Shown: positions 1-5,077 of the stretch, piece after piece
How positions within the stretch are numbered: position 1 is the first letter of the stretch
Layout of the letters: every line of letters begins with the position of its first letter
Assembly: GCA_938041615.1 (NCBI GenBank)
Contig: CALISV010000093.1
Span: 1-6,613 of the forward strand
Direction: 5' to 3'
DNA from: an uncultured Campylobacter sp.
Lineage (GTDB): Bacteria > Campylobacterota > Campylobacteria > Campylobacterales > Campylobacteraceae
Length of the DNA: 6,613 bases
The notes under the pieces: model-generated
What the model was told of the DNA's origin: nothing
Databases searched by the model: none
The model's input: the letters and a program-made list of their open reading frames with translations, nothing else
Program-made: the position numbers and the translations under genes

Positions 1-207
1 GACGAAAACGGGCTGTTTAAATATAATCTCTTGCATCGAGATCGTCACGACGCGCTCCGGAGCCACTTCGCGCGCTGCCTGAGCACCCGCAAGGTCGATC
101 TGGCTTAGTATCCAGCCGCCAAATATATTTCCAGCCGAGTTGGTGTCTTTTGGCAGGGCGACTTGCTTCATGCGCGGTTCGCCCATGCCTTCTAAAGTTT
201 TTTCCAT
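1..207 (-). CDS. yciA: YciA-type acyl-CoA thioesterase, 5' part only (runs off left edge)
   Basis: I translated this partial frame by hand: 69 codons starting MEKTLEGMGEPRMKQVALPK and still open at base 1. Residues 20-38 (KDTNSAGNIFGGWILSQID) match the hotdog-fold YciA/acyl-CoA hydrolase family signature (DTN..G.IFGGW..SQ.D). D38 falls where the family has its catalytic Asp, and the NIFGGW segment forms the central hotdog helix start. The known family role is hydrolysis of acyl-CoA thioesters in the cytoplasm, usually as a hexamer. The ATG is supported by an AAAGGA ribosome binding site 6 bases upstream. The missing part should be roughly the C-terminal half of a protein of about 135-150 residues. 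As I recall, a thioesterase of this type (Cj0915) sits beside ciaB in C. jejuni, which supports both calls. No convincing promoter was seen upstream. Confidence 0.9.
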   Translation of the reverse strand, partial: MEKTLEGMGEPRMKQVALPKDTNSAGNIFGGWILSQIDLAGAQAAREVAPERVVTISMQEIIFKQPVFV

Positions 208-303
208 TTTTATCCTTTCTATTTTTATTTAATTTTGCAAATTTAGCGACAATCCGCCACGCTTGGCTTATCTTGCGTCAAGCCGTGGTTTAAATTTTAC
301 TCG

Positions 304-352
304 AAAAACCCGCGTCTTTATAACCCAAATTTAGCGTCAAAAAGGTGCGGGT
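304..352 (-). terminator. Candidate Rho-independent terminator downstream of ciaB
   Basis: Read on the minus strand, ACCCGC (352-347) can pair with GCGGGT (313-308), directly followed by a short T run (307-304). The stem is only 6 bp and the loop is long (33 nt, containing TAAATTTG), so this is weaker than the other two terminators here. Its place, about 75 bases after the ciaB stop codon, fits. The rest of the 208-426 gap holds a second imperfect hairpin at 257-288 (CCACG/CGTGG with CTTG/CAAG and a bulged C) but no T tract on the minus side, and a GTCAAATTTGAC palindrome at 401-412. I see no gene in the gap. Confidence 0.4.
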
Positions 353-426
353 CTCGCTGCGCAAAAGGCAAACTTACAGCCCGATCAGCCGCAAGCCAAT
401 GTCAAATTTGACGCCGTAAACGCGCC

Positions 427-2256
427 TTATTTCTCTCCCGCTTGCCATTTTTCCCATTCGCCGCTCTCGTCAAGCTCGTTTCCGATAGCCTTGTAGCGGG
501 CGTAGTAGTGCTCTACAAAGGCCCTTGCCTGCGCGTGTTTAGGCAGGTAGCTTTTACCGTCTTTCTCGCAAAATCTCGCCAAAAACTCGCCCGCAGGAGC
601 GCGCCTTGCGTAGTGAAGCGCCAAATTTTTGTAGTTTGCGAGGCAGATTTCTTTAAATTTAGCGTAGCGCTCGCGGTCAAATTTGACGACCAAAGCGCCG
701 CCCTCAAAACTAAGCGCGCCCGAGTCAAACAGCAAGCTCAGATGTATGAGCCCCTCGCAGTAGTACGCGCGCACCTCATCGACCTCGCGCCACGCGATAA
801 GTCCGACCGCGCGGGCGATCAGCTCGTGAAATACGCTCATCTCGTAGCTCGCGTCGCCGCCGATAAAGAAATTTACCAGCCCGCCCGTGGTCGCCTTGTA
901 CTCCTCGATAAATTTAAACTCGCCGTCCGCGTTCATCGCCTTTTCCGTGTCGGTGCCGACGAAAAGTATGTGCCCAAACTCGTGCCCGATCGTGGAGATT
1001 TCGTAGGTTTTCTTCCAAATTTGCGGCTTTTTAAACAAAGTTTCGCGCCCGTAGTCCAAAAACTCGCGCGAAAAAATCTCCCCGCTAAGCTTCATAAACG
1101 GCCGCGCCTTGGCGCTCTCGTAAACGTGCTCCACGAAGGCGAATATCTTTTTGCCGCGCTCCTTGCTCACGGTCTCGTCGTTTGGCACGACCTGCGCGGA
1201 AAATAGCCCGTTTAGCTCGGCACCGTAGTAGATCATCGGCACGCTGATGTATGTCTGCGTGCGCGCGACGTTTTGCGTGACTTGGCGCGCGAGTATGGCG
1301 TTCTCTATCCCGCACTCGCGGCAAATTTGCTCGTAGGCACGGATGATGCTAGCTTTAAATTTCGCCTCGTCAAAGTCGCTCGCACCTGCTAGCCTAACGT
1401 CCCACTCGAGCGCGACGGCGTGCGTGTAGGCGTCCTCGTAGTACTCGAGCGGATGGCCGGGCTGCAGCGGGCCTTTTACATCCATCCACGCGCGCTCGGC
1501 GTCCTGCCACGCGGGGATCGCGCAGTCGTTTTCTCGTTCGCAAAACGCCGCCTTTAGCTTTTCAAAGTACCTCACGTAAGCTCTTTGCTCGTCGTTTAGG
1601 GCTAGCGTTTTTAGGTTTTTGATTAGCTCATCCAGCGCGTCCGATACGAGCTTTACTTCTTTTTCAAAGGCCACGGCATAGGACGCAAAGTCGTATTTTT
1701 CTCCGTTTTTAAGGACCGCGCCGTAGCTTCGCTCGCCCTTTTCGCCGCCGTCTTTTTGATACAGGCGGTTTTCGTCGATAAATTTGATCGCATCGGCCAT
1801 GCTTGCAAATTTAGCTTCGAATTCTTTATTCGTCGTTTGCAGGATTTGCCTGTCCCACGCGCTTTGCCACGCGTTCATCGCTAGTCCCGCGCCGTGCATG
1901 CCGCTAAGTAGCGCCAAGTAAAACTCGTCTAAAATTTTCTCCTCTTTTATCCGCGCCAAAAGCCTTTCAAAGCGCGCCTCGTAAAACTCGCGCACGAGCT
2001 CAAAAGCTTCGTCTTTTATGCGCCCTATCTCGGCTTCCTCGCGCCCTTGTTTTTTTAGCTCGTTTTCTAGCGGCTCAACCTTTAGATCGACTATGCGGCG
2101 CAAAACTGCGACCTTTTCGCTCTTTTGCCCCTTAAAACCGGCGATTTTTAGCATCTTTAGCACGACCTCGCTAGGATTATCCAGCTGCCTATACATCGCG
2201 TTTAGCTCGTCTTTGCCGGCCGCTACTAGCTCGTTTAATCTTTTAAAATCGTTCAC
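427..2256 (-). CDS. ciaB: Invasion antigen B homologue CiaB
   Basis: This 609-residue protein has the length (C. jejuni CiaB is about 610) and charged, helical, signal-less N-terminus (MNDFKRLNELVAAGKDEL) of CiaB. In C. jejuni CiaB has been reported as a protein exported through the flagellar apparatus and needed for host-cell invasion; the export claim has been disputed. No Sec or Tat signal and no membrane segment is visible, so the product is soluble. Residues 424-429 read GHEFGH, a HExxH zinc-peptidase motif, followed by EEYKATTGGL at 451-460. This pairing resembles the HExxH...EExKAD..GL arrangement of M49-like gluzincins, so a metallopeptidase activity is plausible though I infer it only from motifs. 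The start codon is GTG, supported by AAGGA 5-6 bases upstream; no in-frame ATG lies nearby upstream. It is flanked by its own -10 box and a candidate terminator, so it is probably transcribed alone or with yciA. Confidence 0.93.
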   Translation of the reverse strand: MNDFKRLNELVAAGKDELNAMYRQLDNPSEVVLKMLKIAGFKGQKSEKVAVLRRIVDLKVEPLENELKKQGREEAEIGRIKDEAFELVREFYEARFERLLARIKEEKILDEFYLALLSGMHGAGLAMNAWQSAWDRQILQTTNKEFEAKFASMADAIKFIDENRLYQKDGGEKGERSYGAVLKNGEKYDFASYAVAFEKEVKLVSDALDELIKNLKTLALNDEQRAYVRYFEKLKAAFCERENDCAIPAWQDAERAWMDVKGPLQPGHPLEYYEDAYTHAVALEWDVRLAGASDFDEAKFKASIIRAYEQICRECGIENAILARQVTQNVARTQTYISVPMIYYGAELNGLFSAQVVPNDETVSKERGKKIFAFVEHVYESAKARPFMKLSGEIFSREFLDYGRETLFKKPQIWKKTYEISTIGHEFGHILFVGTDTEKAMNADGEFKFIEEYKATTGGLVNFFIGGDASYEMSVFHELIARAVGLIAWREVDEVRAYYCEGLIHLSLLFDSGALSFEGGALVVKFDRERYAKFKEICLANYKNLALHYARRAPAGEFLARFCEKDGKSYLPKHAQARAFVEHYYARYKAIGNELDESGEWEKWQAGEK

Positions 2257-2281
2257 GTTTGTCCTTTTTAAAATTTGGCGT

Positions 2282-2287
2282 ATTTTA
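2282..2287 (-). promoter_or_regulatory. Candidate -10 element of ciaB (TAAAAT)
   Basis: On the minus strand the context is AAGCTAAAATACG, a good match to the Campylobacter sigma70 -10 element. It predicts a start of transcription near 2275 and a leader of about 19 bases ending in the AAGGA ribosome site. No TTGACA-like -35 is seen at the usual distance, which is normal for Campylobacter promoters. A near-palindrome, ACGGC(9 nt)GCCGT at 2350-2368, lies further upstream with no assigned role. Confidence 0.5.
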
Positions 2288-2405
2288 GCTTAAATTTGAT
2301 GCATATCGCGTTAAAAATGAGTAAGCGGGAGTTAAATTTGAAGATGCGGACGGCAAAATTTGCGCCGTAAAGAGTGCGGTTTATAAAGCTCAAATTTGCA
2401 TTTAT

Positions 2406-2454
2406 CTAAAAACAAAGCGCGGACTCAAATTTGAGGTTAAATTTAAGCCCGCGC
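2406..2454 (-). terminator. Rho-independent terminator of the sulfide oxidoreductase / DUF2892 operon
   Basis: On the minus strand GCGCGG (2454-2449) pairs with CCGCGC (2422-2417) and is followed by TTTGTTTTT (2416-2408). The 26-nt loop contains the perfect palindrome CTCAAATTTGAG (2424-2435), which can form an inner hairpin. It lies about 20 bases past the stop of the last operon gene and between that gene and the ciaB promoter, the expected place. Confidence 0.75.
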
Positions 2455-2457
2455 GAG

Positions 2458-2475
2458 TAAATTTAGCTAAATTTA
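2458..2475. repeat. 18-bp perfect palindrome over the stop codon of the second DUF2892 gene
   Basis: TAAATTTAGCTAAATTTA is its own reverse complement. It includes the TAA stop (2475-2473) of the upstream gene and directly precedes the terminator stem. The 16-bp core AAATTTAGCTAAATTT recurs at 6477-6492, also over a stop codon. Confidence 0.7.
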
Positions 2476-2646
2476 ACGCTTTAGCGAACAGCGGTTTAAA
2501 AAGTAGCAAGCGGGGCAAAATCCCGTAACGCCCACGATAAAGGGCACGAGTCCAACCAGCCCCCACCAGCTGCTAAACACGGCTCCGGCGATCATTATCG
2601 CTAGCCCGATCAGCGCTCTTATTATCCTAGTTTTTTTACTTAGCAT
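2473..2646 (-). CDS. DUF2892 (YgaP-like transmembrane domain) small membrane protein, copy 2
   Basis: I start this 57-residue protein at the ATG at 2646 (MLSKKTRIIRALIG) rather than the longer in-frame ATG at 2673. The shorter start has AGAGG about 8 bases upstream and would remove a 34-bp overlap with the preceding gene. It overlaps the preceding stop in ATGCTAA, which suggests translational coupling. The sequence fits DUF2892: basic N-terminus with RIIR, helix about 10-23, a WWGLVGLVP turn (27-35), second helix to about 42, then GFCPACYFLNRCS. The Cys residues are C44, C47 and C53; the GFCP cysteine is the conserved one. This domain is the membrane part of E. coli YgaP, a rhodanese, and is often found near sulfur-oxidation genes. 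The exact function is unknown; a role in helping the flavoenzyme encoded upstream is inferred from context. Confidence 0.85.
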   Translation of the reverse strand: MLSKKTRIIRALIGLAIMIAGAVFSSWWGLVGLVPFIVGVTGFCPACYFLNRCSLKR

Positions 2647-2852
2647 TGCGTTTTCCTCTCTTTGTTTTTGCATTTTTTACACGTATTTATACCAAAAAAT
2701 TTATAAAGAGGACAATAACCGTAAACAGCCGTCAGTAGCGGCACGAGACCGACCAGCCACAGCCAGCACTCGCAGACGAACCCAAATGCGTATATCCAAA
2801 CCGCAGCGATTACTAGGCGGATAGTTTTATCTAAAATCCCGACGTTTTGCAT
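2640..2852 (-). CDS. DUF2892 (YgaP-like transmembrane domain) small membrane protein, copy 1
   Basis: This 70-residue protein opens MQNVGILDKTIRLVIAAVWI, the usual DUF2892 start (NVG..D..IR), followed by helix 1 (about 11-27), WLWLVGLVPLLTAVYG (helix 2) and the family end motif GYCPLYKFFGINTC (45-58). It has six cysteines (C27, C29, C47, C58, C61, C70), more than usual, with a CKKCK tail that is basic and probably cytoplasmic. The strong ribosome site AAGGAG lies just before the ATG and overlaps the stop region of the oxidoreductase gene 10 bases upstream, so the two are co-transcribed. It is a tandem paralogue of the next gene, sharing W..LVGLVP and G.CP, and the two could pair as a heterodimer. 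Function unknown; the link to sulfide or persulfide handling is inferred from the operon and from YgaP. Confidence 0.88.
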   Translation of the reverse strand: MQNVGILDKTIRLVIAAVWIYAFGFVCECWLWLVGLVPLLTAVYGYCPLYKFFGINTCKKCKNKERKTQC

Positions 2853-2862
2853 TTTCTCTCCT

Positions 2863-4209
2863 TTATGCTAGGCCTCTTATCATGCCTTGCATGACCATCG
2901 GCTTCATCATATATAGCTTCATCGCCCAGTTTAGGTAGCTCTCGCGAGTCGCGCCCATGCATGCTATCGTAGGCTCGGGCTTACCCGTCCAGTTAAACTC
3001 TACCATCACCGCCTTGCCGAATTTCGTTAGTAGCGGGCAGGCGGTGTAGCCGCCGTATCTAGCACTCGGTTCGCGTCCTTTTATAACGTCGGCTAAATTT
3101 TGCGCCAGCACGGGATACATCTTGCGTATACTAGCTCCTGTTTTGCCCGCAGCAAATCCGCAAACGTCGCCGATAGCAAATATATTTTTAAATTTCGAGT
3201 GCTGTAGCGTCTCGCGCGTGAGGCTAATCCAGTTGCCTGCCGCATCGCCCTTTTCTACGCTTAGCCCTGCATCGGCGTAGATTTTAGAAGCCTTCATGCG
3301 AGGCACTAGGTGTAGGTAGTCGAATTTTACTTCGACTAGCTCTTTAGCGAGTTTATTTTCGCCGTTTTCGCGGTACGGCATAGCGTGCTCAAATACCGCT
3401 ATATTGGCACTTTTATCCACCTCAACCAGCTGATGCGAGGTAAAATACTTCACGTCTCGCTCCTCCAGCATCCCTTCTATCATTTTAGCATAAACAGGAG
3501 CGGAAAATATCGTCCGAGCACCCGAGTATATCGAGATATCAAGCTTGTCTCTGTTGCCTAAATTTCGCGCCATATCTTCGGTTAGTAGCGTTACTTTTTT
3601 ATTTGCGCCCGAACACTTCATCGGTGTTTTGTTGTCGCTAAAGACTATCTTGCCGCCATCTTTGCCGACTTTTTTCATTATACCGGACATAGCAACGGCG
3701 CCAGGGATCGTGTAGATAGAAGTCACGTTGTCGCTACCGATATCGTCGGCGCTAAGCCCCTTTACGCTCTCAAACTCATACTCTGCTCCGCTAGCTATCA
3801 CGAGGTAGTCGTAGTTCAAATTTGACCCGTCCTCTAGCTTGACGGAATTTGTCGCCGGATCGATGGATACGGCATTTTGCTTTATCCATTTTACGCCGTC
3901 TGGGATCAAATTTGATTTTTCGTAGGTTATGTCTTCGGGCAGATAGTGACCGGCTGCGATGAGCGTAAAGCCGGGCTGATAGTAGAAGTACTCGTCCTTA
4001 TCAAGGACCGTTAGTTCGGCGTTTGGCATATCTCGTCGTAGTTTCGCCGCTAGGCTGATGCCGCCTAGACCGCCGCCGATTATTAGGATATTTGCGCGGA
4101 TGTCTGCATTTTCTCCCGCATTTAGCTTGCTAGCCCCTGCGACTCCCGCCGCCGCTAGCCCCGCCGCGCCTAAAATTTTCAAGACGCCTCTTCTGTCGAT
4201 GCTTTGCAT
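2863..4209 (-). CDS. sqr: Type II sulfide:quinone oxidoreductase-like FAD flavoprotein with Tat signal
   Basis: The 448-residue protein begins with a twin-arginine signal: DRRGVLK (5-11), then an Ala/Gly-rich hydrophobic stretch to about 28. After it come the FAD dinucleotide fold GGGLGG (45-50), YLVIASGAEYEFE (135-147), and the FAD-binding end motif NIFAIGDVCG (342-351). Three signatures match the type II SQR group that includes human SQOR: TPMKCSGANKK with C199, RETLQH (332-337), and YGGYTACPLLT (385-395). C199 and C350 are the likely redox pair that takes up sulfide sulfur. The C-terminus (YLNWAMKLYMMKPMVMQG) is amphipathic and probably rests on the membrane to reach quinone. The expected reaction is sulfide oxidation to sulfane sulfur with quinone reduction. 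The Tat signal implies a periplasmic location, also seen in flavocytochrome c sulfide dehydrogenase, but no cytochrome subunit is present here. AAGGAG precedes the ATG by 5 bases. Confidence 0.88.
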   Translation of the reverse strand: MQSIDRRGVLKILGAAGLAAAGVAGASKLNAGENADIRANILIIGGGLGGISLAAKLRRDMPNAELTVLDKDEYFYYQPGFTLIAAGHYLPEDITYEKSNLIPDGVKWIKQNAVSIDPATNSVKLEDGSNLNYDYLVIASGAEYEFESVKGLSADDIGSDNVTSIYTIPGAVAMSGIMKKVGKDGGKIVFSDNKTPMKCSGANKKVTLLTEDMARNLGNRDKLDISIYSGARTIFSAPVYAKMIEGMLEERDVKYFTSHQLVEVDKSANIAVFEHAMPYRENGENKLAKELVEVKFDYLHLVPRMKASKIYADAGLSVEKGDAAGNWISLTRETLQHSKFKNIFAIGDVCGFAAGKTGASIRKMYPVLAQNLADVIKGREPSARYGGYTACPLLTKFGKAVMVEFNWTGKPEPTIACMGATRESYLNWAMKLYMMKPMVMQGMIRGLA

Positions 4210-4237
4210 AAAAGCTCCTTTTAGAAGTTATTGTCAA

Positions 4238-4243
4238 ATCATA
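4238..4243 (-). promoter_or_regulatory. Candidate -10 element of the sqr operon (TATGAT)
   Basis: Minus-strand TATGAT in the 65-bp gap between the regulator gene and sqr. It predicts transcription starting near 4231 and a leader of about 22 bases. There is no -35 consensus; a candidate activator site is centred 29 bp upstream of its first base. No terminator was seen between the regulator and sqr, so read-through from the regulator gene is also possible. Confidence 0.5.
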
Positions 4244-4265
4244 GCGCATTTTAAAATTTAAATAT

Positions 4266-4278
4266 GTAACAAAGTCAC
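4266..4278 (-). promoter_or_regulatory. Candidate Crp/Fnr operator upstream of sqr
   Basis: On the minus strand this is GTGACTTTGTTAC, an imperfect inverted repeat (GTGAC/GTTAC, 3-bp centre). It lies at about -41 from the predicted start of sqr and overlaps the TGA stop of the regulator gene. A similar site, GTGACTAACTCAC, is found at the same distance from the -10 box of the channel gene (5016-5028). Another GTGAC lies 11 bp upstream on the same strand. The spacing between GTGA arms is 5 rather than the 6 of classical Crp sites, which is a reason for caution. Confidence 0.4.
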
Positions 4279-4910
4279 CTTAACGTCACGACTCCGCGTT
4301 TTAGCTCGACGAGCCCCTTTTTCTGCATCTCTTTTAGCGCTCTTGATACCGCCTCTCTCGCGCTAGCGATGTCGTTTGCGATCTGTTCGTGCGTGATCTT
4401 TAGCCCGTTTTTCGCGCCATTTTGCTCGAGGAAATTTATTATTCTCCGAGCTAGAGGCAAAAACAGCGTCTGATCCATCGCCGTTATCGCGGAGCTAAAG
4501 CGCGTAGCCATGAGCTCTAGCGCGTGATTTGCCACCTGCGGATAGTTTTCGCGTAGCCTCTTAAATATCTCCCTCGGGATCAAAATCATCCGCACGTCAT
4601 CTTCGATTTGCAAATTTATCTCCGCTTGTAGCGCTCCTAGCGAACAAAAGCCGCACAACATACAGCTATCGCCGCCTTGTAGGTTAAAGACGGTGATCTC
4701 TTTAAAATTACTCGTGCTAACCAGCCCGCGCGCACGCCCGCTTATGATGATCGCGTAGCCAAGGCAGCCATCTTTTGGGTATATCCTTTCACCCTTTTTA
4801 AAGCTTTTTAGCGTCGCGCTTTTTAACACCGCCTCTTCATCCTGCGCACTAAGCGTAAATTTAGACATAAACCGTTGCTTTAGCGTATCTTTTAGCTCAT
4901 CTCCCGACAT
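4275..4910 (-). CDS. Crp/Fnr-family transcription regulator with CxxCxxC sensor motif
   Basis: This 211-residue protein has the Crp/Fnr layout: an N-terminal cyclic-nucleotide-like beta-barrel (about 25-115, with KKGERIYPKDGCLGYAIIISGRARG), a dimerisation helix (about 120-147) and a winged helix-turn-helix (about 152-211). In the HTH, ITHEQIANDIASAREAVSRALKEMQKKGLVE (172-202) has R185, E186 and R190 in the RExxxR spacing of Crp, which predicts GTGA half-sites. The barrel segment where Crp binds cAMP phosphate is replaced by DSCMLCGFC (81-89), giving C83, C86 and C89; C49 is a fourth cysteine. This argues against cAMP and for a redox, Fe-S or sulfur-species signal, but the ligand is not known from sequence. 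AAGGAG lies 5 bases before the ATG. Its position directly upstream of sqr and divergent from the channel gene suggests it controls both. Confidence 0.92.
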   Translation of the reverse strand: MSGDELKDTLKQRFMSKFTLSAQDEEAVLKSATLKSFKKGERIYPKDGCLGYAIIISGRARGLVSTSNFKEITVFNLQGGDSCMLCGFCSLGALQAEINLQIEDDVRMILIPREIFKRLRENYPQVANHALELMATRFSSAITAMDQTLFLPLARRIINFLEQNGAKNGLKITHEQIANDIASAREAVSRALKEMQKKGLVELKRGVVTLR

Positions 4911-4942
4911 ACGCGCTCCTTAGTTAAATTCGGTTTTGTTTA

Positions 4943-4948
4943 ATTATA
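4943..4948 (-). promoter_or_regulatory. Candidate -10 element of the Crp/Fnr regulator gene (TATAAT)
   Basis: A perfect TATAAT on the minus strand, predicting transcription from about 4936 and a leader of about 25 bases. A 14-bp palindrome lies immediately upstream. Confidence 0.55.
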
Positions 4949-4952
4949 TTTT

Positions 4953-4966
4953 CTTTTACGTAAAAG
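4953..4966. promoter_or_regulatory. 14-bp perfect palindrome next to the regulator -10 box
   Basis: CTTTTACGTAAAAG is its own reverse complement and is centred near -23 of the predicted regulator transcript, between the -10 and -35 positions. A protein bound here would block RNA polymerase, so it is a candidate repressor or autoregulation site. It does not resemble the GTGAC-type sites, so the binding protein need not be the same regulator. Confidence 0.35.
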
Positions 4967-5015
4967 CGCGGTGATAAAATTTAGCTACAAAATATTTTAA
5001 GCATTGATTTATTTT

Positions 5016-5028
5016 GTGACTAACTCAC
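5016..5028 (+). promoter_or_regulatory. Candidate Crp/Fnr operator upstream of the TDT channel gene
   Basis: GTGACTAACTCAC (preceded by T, so TGTGA...TCAC) has GTGA/TCAC arms 5 bp apart. Its centre at 5022 is 29 bp before the TAAAAT at 5051, placing it near -41 of the predicted transcript. The sqr operator candidate has the same geometry. Relative to the divergent regulator gene it lies near -86. Confidence 0.42.
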
Positions 5029-5050
5029 CGAAATTGCGCTAAAATTGGGC

Positions 5051-5056
5051 TAAAAT
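5051..5056 (+). promoter_or_regulatory. Candidate -10 element of the TDT channel gene (TAAAAT)
   Basis: The context GGGCTAAAATTTAG gives a standard Campylobacter -10, predicting transcription from about 5063 and a 15-base leader containing AAGGA. A second TAAAAT at 5040-5045 is an alternative; with that one the operator centre would fall near -30, which fits activation less well. Confidence 0.45.
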
Positions 5057-5077
5057 TTAGAAAAAACAAGGAAAAAT

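Noticed and set aside
257..288. Hairpin CCACGCTTG / CAAGCCGTGG in the gap between yciA and ciaB
   Set aside because: It has a bulge and a 13-nt loop, lacks a T tract on the minus strand, and no plus-strand gene precedes it, so I did not call a terminator or an RNA.
442..1206. 254-codon open frame on the plus strand opposite ciaB
   Set aside because: It is antisense to the ciaB codons, has low-complexity Arg/Val/Ala-rich content, shows no family motif and has no good ribosome site. The ciaB frame explains the region.
2647..2673. Nine-residue N-terminal extension (MQKQREENA) of the second DUF2892 protein
   Set aside because: It would overlap the preceding gene by 34 bp. The internal ATG at 2646 has a better ribosome site and gives the normal DUF2892 N-terminus.
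4971..5010. Possible further Crp/Fnr half-sites (GTGAT, TTGAT) in the divergent gap
   Set aside because: Only single half-sites; no second arm at a sensible distance was found.
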